Assembly: GCA_902500805.1 (NCBI GenBank)
Contig: CABVSA010000030.1
Coordinates: 5,610 to 38,082, forward strand
Length of the DNA stretch: 32,473 bases
From: an uncultured Nitrospira sp.
Lineage (GTDB): Bacteria > Nitrospirota > Nitrospiria > Nitrospirales > Nitrospiraceae
Reading direction: 5' to 3'
In this document: positions 18,588 to 26,341 of the stretch, piece after piece
Position numbering within the stretch: position 1 is the first letter of the stretch
Layout of the letters: each line of letters starts with the position of its first letter
Translations under genes and position numbers: made by a program
The notes under the pieces: model-generated
The model's input: only the letters and a program-made list of their open reading frames with translations
The model's database searches: none
Told to the model about the DNA's origin: nothing

Positions 18588-18603
18588 TGCAAGTTGGAGT
18601 CCA
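18588..18603 (-). promoter_or_regulatory. Sigma-54 promoter of icd
   Basis: On the minus strand the 16 bases read TGGACTCCAACTTGCA: TGG at -24, TTGCA at -12, GG and GC separated by exactly 10 bp. The predicted start is near 18577, giving a leader of about 53 bases before the icd ATG. Confidence 0.75.
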
Positions 18604-18718
18604 GGCTGTTTTAAGCCCGTGCGACAAGGATGCAGCTCGAAACGTTCATTAAGTACTGGAAAATCACGACTCGCCGATTCATAAAATGGGGTAGGGTTTT
18701 CGAGGAGGCGCATGGCTC

Positions 18719-18763
18719 GTGCATCGATGCACGACTTGCACGGTGCCTGTGCATCGATGCTCA
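18719..18763. promoter_or_regulatory. Paired enhancer dyads upstream of icd
   Basis: Dyad 1 is the perfect palindrome GTGCATCGATGCAC (18719-18732); dyad 2 is GTGCATCGATGCTC (18749-18762). The T preceding dyad 2 is 15 bp after dyad 1. The pair lies about 142-186 bp upstream of the predicted sigma-54 start, the normal place for an activator of the NtrC family. Confidence 0.7.
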
Positions 18764-18844
18764 GCGGAGGAGCACGCAACTAGAGAGATGGCCGGAAGAG
18801 CGATGTCGAAGTCTGAAGTGGAGGAGGCCTGGATGGGTGACTGT

Positions 18845-19246
18845 CTACTGTGAACGAACCACGAGTACAGAGGCATCAATCTTGGAAAGCAATTGCTCCG
18901 CGACTGAACCGATGACCCACCGTTCCAGCGCTTGGCGATGTGAGCTCCCCAATACCACAAGATCAGCCCCCCATTCTCGTGCACCGTTGGCGAGGGCGTC
19001 GACGATTCCGGTTACGCCGTACATGGCCTCGGTGTATAAGACGCGGGTGTCCAGGGTCACTCCGTCGCCAATGGTGGACTTGGCCTGTGTTAACAACTTG
19101 AGACCGGCTTTGGGGTCGGTCTCCTCCGTGGCAACATAGACAATGCGGAGCGTCCCATGGTTGGAGATAGCTATGTGCTTCGCTTCCATCAAGGCTTTCA
19201 TGGAAGTATCTTTGCCGTCGATCGCTGCCAGAATTTTGATGAACAT
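18845..19246 (-). CDS. UspA-family universal stress protein
   Basis: 133 residues, a single Usp domain. MFIKILAAIDGKDTSMKALM is the first strand and ATP-loop Asp; the C-terminal ATP-binding signature is GADLVVLGSSHRQALERWVI followed by GSVAEQLLSKIDASVLVV, with the expected G-x-x-G-x9-G-S spacing approximately kept. It lies about 105 bp downstream of the SulP transporter on the same strand and probably shares its promoter. Usp proteins encoded beside SulP or other anion transporters are thought to modulate them; that is inference here. Confidence 0.88.
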   Translation of the reverse strand: MFIKILAAIDGKDTSMKALMEAKHIAISNHGTLRIVYVATEETDPKAGLKLLTQAKSTIGDGVTLDTRVLYTEAMYGVTGIVDALANGAREWGADLVVLGSSHRQALERWVIGSVAEQLLSKIDASVLVVRSQ

Positions 19247-19351
19247 CGAGATCCGCCCCCTCTTGGTCTGTGATGGGTGAGTGAAGGAGGCAAATAGTCG
19301 TCTCCCCGTTCTCGTAGCTCTTGACCCTGTGACTGATGTGGAGTGAAGCTT

Positions 19352-20722
19352 TTAGCTTACGTCACTCCCATGCCTTTTGAGGTCATCAATGTATCGTTTG
19401 ATGATCACACTCCCTGGCATTTTTTCTATATTGACGTACACCATGTAGTGTACGATCCCGTGAACGGCCATCGCAATCAATAATCCCTCAAAAATCCCAA
19501 CTTTAAAGACCAGCACGCCGCATAAAATGGCAAGGATCATGGCATAGGGGCCGTGGTGGGTCACATGCACAAGCCCCTCGATCATCTTCCAGCCGGTGAA
19601 AATCATAATCACGGCCAATGCGAACTTCGGGAGATATTCCAGTGCATGGGTGTTGAAGGTAAAGAAGGTCACGACACAGCCGATGATGAGAACGGAAAAC
19701 TTAGTATAGGCTCCGGCCAAGCGATTGGTGGTGCTCTTGGCCAGGCCGTCCAGATTCGTCATCCCGCCGAAGAAGCTGGAGCCCATATTGGCGATCCAGA
19801 TGGCCAGCAGGCTGTTGTTGCTGTTGCACTTGCGCTTGAGGGGATCAATTTTCTCGATCGCCGCATTGCTCATGACCTGTTCGATGACATCAATCATGGC
19901 CAGCATCACCGCAAATCCGAACATATAGAGAATGGTCAGAGGGCTAGTAAAGTGCGGGATTGGCAGGGCGAGCTTGAGTTCCGTATCTTCCATGGACAAC
20001 ATGGGGACCGAGACGAACTGGGCCAGGATGGTTCCTGCGGCGATGATGACAAAATATGGAACAGCAGGCTGCGTATTCTTGAACTTCAAAAAGAGATAGA
20101 CAAAGAGGCCATATCCCACCATGGAAATGCAGATCATCTGAATGCGAGCACCGTTCATGAACGAATCGTCGGCTTCCATGCCAGGGGGGAGCTCATAGGT
20201 GAACACCAAGAACTTCAAGGCGATCTTCAGTCCAACGCCCGCCAACAGCCCTTCCACCAAATATATCGGCACCGCGACCAGAATATAGCGCTGCCAGTTG
20301 AATCGCCAGATGATGGCTTGAATCGTTGCTGTGAGGAAAATCGCGAAGGCCATATTCTCTAACCCGAAGGTGGCCACACCGACGGCCAACACCGGGGCCA
20401 AGCCCGCCGCAATTCCTGGGCAACCGATATAGTTGCCTGGCCTGAACCAGGCGTTGATCCAGCCGACCAAACAGGCAAATGCGACGGTGGCCAGTCCAAC
20501 CTTAATGGGATACTCAGACATCATGGCGATACCGACCGTCAATGGGATCGCCATCGACCCCGCGATCAGTCCGGCGGCCATATCACGTCCTGCATATTGG
20601 GCTTGGAATGCGGCTGATCCAGGTGGAGTACTCGGCTCTGTGACGGCAGGTTGGTCACTGTCCGTCGTACTTGGTTCCGGCTCATGTGACCGTATATCGG
20701 TTTCAGCTTCGTAAGTTGTCAT
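19352..20722 (-). CDS. SulP-family anion transporter without STAS domain
   Basis: About 456 residues from the ATG at 20722 (MTTYEAETDIRSHEPEPSTT); the frame reaches 20830, but that would place the start upstream of the predicted transcription start. A polar, Pro/Ser-rich N-terminal tail precedes 10-12 membrane spans. GRDMAAGLIAGSMAIPLTVG and FACLVGWINAWFRPGNYIGC are the SulP entry motifs; IEKIDPLKRKCNSNNSLLAI, GSSFFGGMTNLDGLAKSTTN and the final helices complete the core. The protein stops soon after the last span, so the cytoplasmic STAS domain normal for SulP is missing. The ion could be bicarbonate or sulfate; sequence alone does not tell. Followed by uspA. Confidence 0.88.
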   Translation of the reverse strand: MTTYEAETDIRSHEPEPSTTDSDQPAVTEPSTPPGSAAFQAQYAGRDMAAGLIAGSMAIPLTVGIAMMSEYPIKVGLATVAFACLVGWINAWFRPGNYIGCPGIAAGLAPVLAVGVATFGLENMAFAIFLTATIQAIIWRFNWQRYILVAVPIYLVEGLLAGVGLKIALKFLVFTYELPPGMEADDSFMNGARIQMICISMVGYGLFVYLFLKFKNTQPAVPYFVIIAAGTILAQFVSVPMLSMEDTELKLALPIPHFTSPLTILYMFGFAVMLAMIDVIEQVMSNAAIEKIDPLKRKCNSNNSLLAIWIANMGSSFFGGMTNLDGLAKSTTNRLAGAYTKFSVLIIGCVVTFFTFNTHALEYLPKFALAVIMIFTGWKMIEGLVHVTHHGPYAMILAILCGVLVFKVGIFEGLLIAMAVHGIVHYMVYVNIEKMPGSVIIKRYIDDLKRHGSDVS

Positions 20723-20825
20723 CAGCAATCTCTCAATTCGGCCTGAGGATTTGTCGTTGTCGTAGTATCGATTCTCCGTCTCCCCATATCCTCGTATGCG
20801 ACGAAGGTATCTCGTTCCTGCACAC

Positions 20826-20841
20826 AGCAAGAAGAGAGCCG
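20826..20841 (-). promoter_or_regulatory. Sigma-54 promoter of the SulP-uspA unit
   Basis: Minus-strand reading is CGGCTCTCTTCTTGCT: GG at -24, TTGCT at -12, 10 bp between GG and GC. Predicted start near 20815, leaving a 93-base leader to the ATG at 20722. Confidence 0.65.
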
Positions 20842-20948
20842 CGTATCCTACTCGTGGATCTGTCAGTTAAAACGCTGTGATTAAAGGGAACATGGTGAGT
20901 GGCACGAGGTCGGAGTGCCCCCATGATAGGGCAGACAGTTAAGAGATA

Positions 20949-20982
20949 GTGTGCTGATGCACAAGCCTGTGCGTCCGCGCAC
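20949..20982. promoter_or_regulatory. Paired enhancer dyads upstream of SulP
   Basis: Dyad 1 is GTGTGCTGATGCAC (20949-20962) and dyad 2 is GTGCGTCCGCGCAC (20969-20982). The gap is 10 bp shorter than at the other loci, which keeps both dyads on the same face of the helix. They lie 134-168 bp upstream of the predicted start. A GGCAC/GTGCC hairpin-like sequence (20891-20925) lies between promoter and enhancer. Confidence 0.65.
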
Positions 20983-21079
20983 TGTTCGAGAGGGTCTTGA
21001 TGAGGGTTGGAATTCTAGTGATGCTGACATCGTCGATCCTCCAGCGCAGAGTCAGTTCGGCGCCACCCGAACGACACCT

Positions 21080-21151
21080 TTACATATGTCCGAGCTTACG
21101 CGATGTTTCCATCCCTCGTCCTTCATCCTGAGTACGGCAGCTCCGTTCCGC
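21080..21151 (-). pseudogene. Remnant of a second cysD 3' end
   Basis: Read on the minus strand, 23 codons give [20 protein letters not shown] then GHM and a TAA stop. This matches the last 23 residues of the intact CysD at 24980-25777 at 20 positions with no gaps, including the stop codon; by hand count the DNA is about 78% identical. Similarity ends abruptly on both sides. The rest of the 420-bp gap up to 21405 shows nothing else I can name. Confidence 0.7.
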
Positions 21152-21405
21152 GAAGGAGTAGGGGAAACCTCAGGCTCTTGGTTTTGGAGGAGACTGGCGT
21201 AATCATATCCACCAGGTCGGGTCTTCAAAATTCAATTTGCACGTGTCTTAACAATACCGTCATGCAGATCTGTACAAAGACGACGCCGACCATGCTCAAG
21301 ACGTTCGTTCATCGAACCGACTAACCAAGGACTCAAACCGTACGTGTTATCTTATGTCGGCCCGGTACTCACTTCCTTGCTCTTATCGCTTAAGAGTTGT
21401 AACCG

Positions 21406-22434
21406 CTAAACGACAGTTCTTCGAAGCCAGTCATAGTTCATTCCTGATGACTTGGAGAAGTGTTCGCGATACCAGGACACAGTACGATAAAGGCCACTTG
21501 TGAAATCGTGTGAAGGATTCCACTCCAGGTACTGCCGTGCCTTTTCGCAGGAGAGTTCCATGTTCGGTATTTCCGTGGCACTATTCTGATTCACGACAAC
21601 CTCAGCTGGCACGTCGAGAAGACGGCAAATCTGTTTCACAATATCGAGGACTTCAATGTGTTCGCCGTACGAGAAATTAAACGCTTCTCCGTACAGCGTC
21701 TCGTCCTCTGAAAGCCGCTGGGCCAACAGGAGCTGCGCCTCTACGGCATCCTCGATGTACAGGAAATCTCGCGTGAACCGGCCATTCGACCGAAGAGTTG
21801 GAGTGTCACCCTGCATAATGCTGTGGACAACTCCCGGAATAAGACGAGTGAAATTGAAGTCGTATCCGCCGAAATAATTCCCACAGCGGGTGACGGCTAC
21901 CGGTAACTTGAACACCTTCCCATAGCTCTGGGCGGCGTGATCTTGGGAGGCCTTGGCGACTTCGTACGGGTGCAGCGGCTGAAGCGGGGCACCCTCACGG
22001 TAGGGTGTCGGCTGACGGCCGTACACCTTGTCGGTTGAACTGATGACCGAGATGCAGCTCGGATGATGCGTTCTGAGAAAATCTAGAATCTGCCATGTAC
22101 TGATGGCCGAGGACCGGAAGCACTCCAAGGGTTCCTCGAGCACGCGATGCACATCCGCGCCATACGCCGTATGGAACAAGACTTCAATCGGGTGCTCGTC
22201 GAAGATTTGTTCAATCAACGCTTGGTCGGACACATCGCCCCAGTAGACCGTGACGGATGGGGAGTCATCAAACGATTCCAGAAAAAACTGGGAGTTCGGC
22301 TTGTGGGAACGGACGAGCGCCACGACCTGTGCGCCGCACTCGAGGAGTTGGCGTATCAACCAGCCTCCCAGAAAACCGGTGGCACCCGTTACCAAGACTG
22401 TTTTGCCGGACCAGAAGGAGAAGATGTTATTCAT
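21406..22434 (-). CDS. CDP-glucose 4,6-dehydratase-like SDR enzyme
   Basis: 342 residues, extended SDR fold. GKTVLVTGATGFLGGWLIRQ is the NAD-binding Rossmann loop; SVISSTDKVYG and PYEVAKASQDHAA carry the catalytic Thr/Ser-Asp-Lys and Tyr-x3-Lys. VTRCGNYFGGYDFNFTRLIP and RFTRDFLYIEDAVEAQLLLA resemble the CDP-glucose 4,6-dehydratase (RfbG) branch rather than GalE. It should make a 4-keto-6-deoxy nucleotide sugar or epimerise one, for surface polysaccharide. ATG with GAGGT 7 bp upstream. No glycosyltransferase or other sugar gene is adjacent, so it is a lone pathway gene. A near-consensus sigma-54 promoter lies 212 bp upstream, giving a 200-base leader. Confidence 0.82.
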   Translation of the reverse strand: MNNIFSFWSGKTVLVTGATGFLGGWLIRQLLECGAQVVALVRSHKPNSQFFLESFDDSPSVTVYWGDVSDQALIEQIFDEHPIEVLFHTAYGADVHRVLEEPLECFRSSAISTWQILDFLRTHHPSCISVISSTDKVYGRQPTPYREGAPLQPLHPYEVAKASQDHAAQSYGKVFKLPVAVTRCGNYFGGYDFNFTRLIPGVVHSIMQGDTPTLRSNGRFTRDFLYIEDAVEAQLLLAQRLSEDETLYGEAFNFSYGEHIEVLDIVKQICRLLDVPAEVVVNQNSATEIPNMELSCEKARQYLEWNPSHDFTSGLYRTVSWYREHFSKSSGMNYDWLRRTVV

Positions 22435-22645
22435 GGTGTGACCTCATCCAATTCGCCAAGGTGAATTGCCTCTCTAGAAACCCGATAGCCTCACTGCGCG
22501 TCCTCACTAAGGAGGAGAGCAATTCAGTCGTCGTACTGAGCACATCTGCTCGAAGGTGGCTTGCATGGAGATCAGAGGCTAACGAATAGGGAAAACTGGT
22601 ACATTGCTGCGAGTCAGGTAGCAGGAGACTATATGCAATAAGCAA

Positions 22646-22661
22646 TGCAACGGTGATGCCA
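22646..22661 (-). promoter_or_regulatory. Sigma-54 promoter of the dehydratase gene
   Basis: Minus-strand reading is TGGCATCACCGTTGCA, the best match in the window to TGGCACG-N4-TTGCA. Predicted start near 22635. Confidence 0.8.
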
Positions 22662-22744
22662 TTAAGAGGTTCACTGTGCGGCTCAACAAATCAAGGAGTT
22701 GAAAATGCTTACGAAAGATCGATCAAGATGGCGAGTTTGCTATC

Positions 22745-22788
22745 GTGCTGAGATGCACATTAAGGTGATGCGATGTGCGTCGGTGCTC
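22745..22788. promoter_or_regulatory. Paired enhancer dyads upstream of the dehydratase gene
   Basis: GTGCTGAGATGCAC (22745-22758) and GTGCGTCGGTGCTC (22775-22788), with the standard 15-bp gap plus T. They lie 110-153 bp upstream of the predicted start. Confidence 0.7.
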
Positions 22789-22843
22789 GAGGCAAACGGC
22801 TCACACACGGTCGAGTTTTTGGAGTATCTTCATTCAGCGCCTC

Positions 22844-23110
22844 TCATTCTGAACGTCGGTTCCATTCTGCTGTGATCATGTGGAGTTCAAAACGACCAGC
22901 GGAACCGTGAAGAGCATGGGATAGCGCTCTCACCAGAGGGCATTGTGCCAAGCGCTGCAGAAGATCTCCAGGCACCGGCACATCTGAAGCAATGAACCAA
23001 GGGGGGGACTCTGTGATTGCGGGGTGTGACTCGCTACGTGTTTCGCAGTAATGATCCTGCGCGTGTGGTCGTCGAACGGCTGTTGAGATCGGAAACGAGT
23101 AGGCGTGCAT
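22844..23110 (-). other. Possible small ORF after the TIG gene
   Basis: An 88-codon frame begins 16 bp after the TIG gene stop, without a ribosome site. The second half (VPVPGDLLQRLAQCPLVRAL) has a protein-like look, the first half does not. I list it only to describe the gap 22789-23125; it may be non-coding. Confidence 0.2.
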
Positions 23111-23125
23111 GATCGAGGCTAGAGT

Positions 23126-24856
23126 TTATTGGCTGGTATTGGCATCGGGCCGATTGTTCATCCAGTAACTGGTATCGGGAAGTCCCGTGGATTCAATTGT
23201 AAAGGGTCCGGCTTCCACCGTCAGCCATTGTTTCGGGGTACAGCAGGTACCATCCGGAAGAACATCCCAAGAACCGCGCCGGACCATGAGCGGTCCGGTG
23301 GCCAAGTTGTCAAAAAACTCACCTCGCTTTCCTATTCCATAGAGATTACGACGGGGAACTTTCACTACGATCTCCGTATCATTCCAGGATTCGACGACTG
23401 CGGCTGCTCCGTTGAACAGCACCTCCGTCCGCGAGACGTTTGAGAGGACCGTTCCTTCCGCTTGTGGGTCGTTGATTTCCACATCCTCACGGCGTTTGTA
23501 GGCCTTTTGATTGATTCCAAGATGAGCATGCTCAGCTGTCTTGAGAAACGTACCAAACCCGGTTCCCTTGATCGTCACCGATGCATCCAAACCGGCGGTC
23601 TTTGGATCATACGACTCGATCATGGGTGTCACCAGAGTGAATTCGCCTGCCTCAATTCCTACGACATCGCGTGTAGCGCAGCAGGAGCCGTCCGGATGCG
23701 GTTGTGTCGCCGTACGGTAGATGATCACTTTGCCGCTCTTCGCACTGAAGGGGACCCACACGTCGATGCGATCGTTGTTCCAGCGGTAGACAACAGCCCG
23801 GATTCCACCGATTTCGACACGGTTCTCTCCAGTATTGAAATCCATGAAGTTATAGGGTGTCGACCCGCTCTCGGAATAGAATCCGAAGTGTTCGCCGCGG
23901 ATCGTCAGCAAGGTGCCGATGGGCGCGCTGGACGGAGTGATCCCCGTCGGTTTCGGCGTGTGAACCGTGAAAGTTGCCACGGTCCGTTGGCGTCCGTGAC
24001 TCTTGAGCACCATTGGGCCTGATTCTGCTCCCAGCGGCACATGAGCCACTATCATATTGTCTTCCCATCGAGCGATCGTTGCCGGTTGTCCACTGATCAG
24101 CACGGCGTCACTGCCCCCGTTACTTGCACCAAACCCTTGACCAAAGAGCACGACCTTTGTGCCGACCGGACCTGCCAGAGGGTCGACTCGTATTGATGGG
24201 AACAGTGATAACGGAACGCTATTGCTCACCAGATATTGGACCGGGGTGCAACAGGAGCCGTCCGGGAGAGGATCGAAGGAAGCAAGGCGCACACTCACAG
24301 GGCCGGAGGTGGCATTAGCCGGTAGCTTCAGTTCAATACTCTCGTTTCCCCATTGATGTGCGCGAACCGACACTCCTCCGATCAGCACGTCATTGACGCC
24401 GAACATGATATTGGGGTCGTTCGATCCTCCAGTTGCTCCAAACCCGTTCCCAAAAATTCTGACCGTTTCCCCTGCTTCGGCCTCTGCAGGTTCCAGCAAT
24501 TTGATGGTCGGGTGCGTGATGGTCAGAACCCCTGCGGTGACCAACTTTTTGCCGGACCGGACCTGCACGGGGCCACTGGTTGCTCGGCTGGGCACACGGG
24601 CTTCGATCCGAGTGGAGTCCCATCGTTGGACCAGCGCCGGCGTGCCATTGACCAGCACTCGGTTGGTCTGGGGAGAATGGGAGGTGCCGAATGGCCCTCC
24701 GGTGATGACCACCATGGCCCCCGGTGGTGCGTGGTCTGGGGCCACACTCGACGCCTGTGCCGATATCATGGGTCCGAAGCTACTACCGGAAAACACGAGC
24801 AAGGATAGAAGGAAAGTCAGAGTGGGTTTACACGGCAAAGGGTTGAGGGAATTCAT
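23126..24856 (-). CDS. Secreted multi-domain IPT/TIG protein
   Basis: 576 residues. An N-terminal signal peptide (TLTFLLSLLVFSGSSFGPMI ending near SAQA) precedes about five IPT/TIG immunoglobulin-like repeats, each opening with a phrase such as APPGAMVVITGGPFG, EAEAGETVRIFGNGFG, GPVGTKVVLFGQGFG, APIGTLLTIRGEHFG, GLDASVTIKGTGFG. Three repeats carry a loop with adjacent cysteines: DPLPDGSCCTP, HPDGSCCATR and VLPDGTCCTP. TIG domains occur in surface adhesins and polymer-binding proteins, so a cell-surface or matrix role is likely. There is no lipobox, anchor or PEP-CTERM tail; the C-terminus is short and polar. ATG with GGAG 7 bp upstream; follows cysD by 123 bp. Confidence 0.8.
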   Translation of the reverse strand: MNSLNPLPCKPTLTFLLSLLVFSGSSFGPMISAQASSVAPDHAPPGAMVVITGGPFGTSHSPQTNRVLVNGTPALVQRWDSTRIEARVPSRATSGPVQVRSGKKLVTAGVLTITHPTIKLLEPAEAEAGETVRIFGNGFGATGGSNDPNIMFGVNDVLIGGVSVRAHQWGNESIELKLPANATSGPVSVRLASFDPLPDGSCCTPVQYLVSNSVPLSLFPSIRVDPLAGPVGTKVVLFGQGFGASNGGSDAVLISGQPATIARWEDNMIVAHVPLGAESGPMVLKSHGRQRTVATFTVHTPKPTGITPSSAPIGTLLTIRGEHFGFYSESGSTPYNFMDFNTGENRVEIGGIRAVVYRWNNDRIDVWVPFSAKSGKVIIYRTATQPHPDGSCCATRDVVGIEAGEFTLVTPMIESYDPKTAGLDASVTIKGTGFGTFLKTAEHAHLGINQKAYKRREDVEINDPQAEGTVLSNVSRTEVLFNGAAAVVESWNDTEIVVKVPRRNLYGIGKRGEFFDNLATGPLMVRRGSWDVLPDGTCCTPKQWLTVEAGPFTIESTGLPDTSYWMNNRPDANTSQ

Positions 24857-24935
24857 CGAGTCACTCCGTTCTCGTTGAGGATGCCAGACGGTTTACTGGC
24901 CACAGGGCTCGCTGCTGATCAAACTGGTGCGATCA

Positions 24936-24951
24936 TGCATAGTTCACCCCA
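24936..24951 (-). promoter_or_regulatory. Weaker sigma-54-like promoter of the TIG gene
   Basis: Minus-strand reading is TGGGGTGAACTATGCA: GG-N10-GC spacing is right and TGG is present, but the -12 box is ATGCA and no paired dyads of the standard form lie upstream (only a loose GTGC/GCAC cluster inside cysD, 25111-25133). Confidence 0.3.
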
Positions 24952-24979
24952 TTAGTAGGCTGAGGTGCGATGCAACGGA

Positions 24980-25777
24980 TTACATATGGCCAAGCTTGCG
25001 TAGGGTTTCCATGCCTCGGCCTTCGTCCTGCGCTCGCCCGCTCCGTTCTGCGATTGTCGTCACGCGGAGCTCCGAAATGATCTGCGGAATGGTTGAGGCG
25101 CATGATGTAACCGTGCCGGTGCAAGGCACACACCCCAGACTCCGATATCGAAGCCCATTACCTTGATCGAAGTAGAGAGTGGGGAGAGGAACTCGTTCAA
25201 GTTCCAGATATTCCCAGATATTCAGCTCCGTCCAATCCAAGAGAGGATGGACCCGGATATGGGATCCCGCAGGGAACGTCGTGTTGAATTGGTCCCACAG
25301 CTCGGGTGGCTGGTCTCGGAAATCCCATTCGCCATGTTTATCGCGCAGGGAAAAGTACCGCTCTTTGGCGCGGGTCCCTTCTTCGTCGGCGCGAATGCCG
25401 AGAATGACTGCGGTCCATTTGTGTCTGGCGATAGTTTGTTTGAGGGCTTCGATCTTCATCGCCGTGCAGCAGGTCACGCGTCCTTGCTCTGGCCCCATGC
25501 CGGCTGCCAGTGCCTCCGTATTCTGGCCGACGACCAGATCGAGGTGCCATTCGCGACACAGCCGATCTCGATACTCGATCAACTCCGGCATTTCATACCC
25601 GGTATCGATGTGTACCAGTGGGAATGGCACATGTCCAAAGAAGGCCTTGCGTGCAAGCCATAGCAGTACAGTCGAGTCCTTCCCCATGGACCACAGCATC
25701 GCCAAGTCGTCGAAGTGCTTGTAGGCTTCACGAAGAATGTAGACGCTTTGATCTTCAAGAGCGCGTAAGTGCTTCAT
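24980..25777 (-). CDS. cysD: Sulfate adenylyltransferase subunit 2
   Basis: 265 residues from the ATG at 25777 (AGAGGGGA box 7 bp upstream). It is a PP-loop ATPase: [20 protein letters not shown] and [20 protein letters not shown] hold the SxGKDS loop; [62 protein letters not shown] and GCVPCTGTV are CysD blocks. CysD with the GTPase CysN makes APS from sulfate and ATP, for cysteine synthesis or for sulfated polymers. No cysN or cysC is in the window, so its partner must be elsewhere. The protein is about 35 residues shorter than the common 300, mainly near its C-terminal third, yet keeps the family's last residues (TLRKLGHM). It may sit in an operon with the two genes upstream. Confidence 0.9.
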   Translation of the reverse strand: MKHLRALEDQSVYILREAYKHFDDLAMLWSMGKDSTVLLWLARKAFFGHVPFPLVHIDTGYEMPELIEYRDRLCREWHLDLVVGQNTEALAAGMGPEQGRVTCCTAMKIEALKQTIARHKWTAVILGIRADEEGTRAKERYFSLRDKHGEWDFRDQPPELWDQFNTTFPAGSHIRVHPLLDWTELNIWEYLELERVPLPTLYFDQGNGLRYRSLGCVPCTGTVTSCASTIPQIISELRVTTIAERSGRAQDEGRGMETLRKLGHM

Positions 25778-25870
25778 GGTCTGTCCCCTCTTCAAGAGGC
25801 TGTTCGTCAGACGTCTAACGACGACTGGTTTTGCCGAGCTGACGGCACATCCGTCGTCTCCGCTATCTCG

Positions 25871-26341
25871 TTAGGGCGTGAATGAATAATCCGGTTGTCC
25901 TCCGTGTGGATAAGTCCGCTTACATCTCACGATCAAGGCCTTGCTACCACGGCCCGATACGCACTGGTCGAGCGAAGGGGCGAACTCCACTGTTCCCTCC
26001 TGCGTGATCTCAAAGGGAAAGTCGAAGGTGAAGCTGATGAACTTGTATCGCCCGGGCGGCAATTGCAGCACGCGAGGTTTCGAGGTTCGATAGGCATCGG
26101 ATGATTCCGGATCGGATCCCCAAATCGACGGGGTGATGCCTGGTACGGTCCACCAACTCTCAGGAACGATGGAGGTCGAATCAATCGTGACAGCATAGGT
26201 TATCGACGTCGTTTCACGTGACTCAGTCACCGGGATGAAGCCGAGCAGGGTGCTCAACGCGGCACACCAGGCGATAAGTATCACGTACCGGGTTGGGGAG
26301 GTGACCTGTGTGCTGGCTTTGTTAGAGATCATAGGACTCAT
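25871..26341 (-). CDS. Small exported protein of unknown function
   Basis: 156 residues from the ATG at 26341, which overlaps the stop of the preceding gene by ATGA; this overlap decides the start, as a longer frame to 26413 would run deep into that gene. A membrane or signal segment (RYVILIAWCAALSTLLGFIP) is followed by a beta-rich domain (TSITYAVTIDSTSIVPESWW, RVLQLPPGRYKFISFTFDFP, FEITQEGTVEFAPSLDQCVS). Two cysteines near the end (DQCVSG, VRCKRT) could form a disulfide. I do not recognise it. Translational coupling implies that it works with the phosphatase-like protein upstream. Confidence 0.65.
   Translation of the reverse strand: MSPMISNKASTQVTSPTRYVILIAWCAALSTLLGFIPVTESRETTSITYAVTIDSTSIVPESWWTVPGITPSIWGSDPESSDAYRTSKPRVLQLPPGRYKFISFTFDFPFEITQEGTVEFAPSLDQCVSGRGSKALIVRCKRTYPHGGQPDYSFTP

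Noticed and set aside
18719..18763. Repeated GTGCATCGATGC as a short CRISPR or tandem repeat
   Set aside because: Only two copies, palindromic, and matched by similar pairs at four other promoters, so a binding site explains it better.
20891..20925. TGGCACG-like sequence on the plus strand as a divergent sigma-54 promoter
   Set aside because: After GG the bases at the required 10-bp distance are GA, not GC; the sequence is better described as a small hairpin.
25111..25133. GTGC/GCAC cluster inside cysD, upstream of the TIG gene
   Set aside because: Arm spacing is irregular and the bases encode the conserved CVPCTG motif of CysD, so coding constraint explains it.
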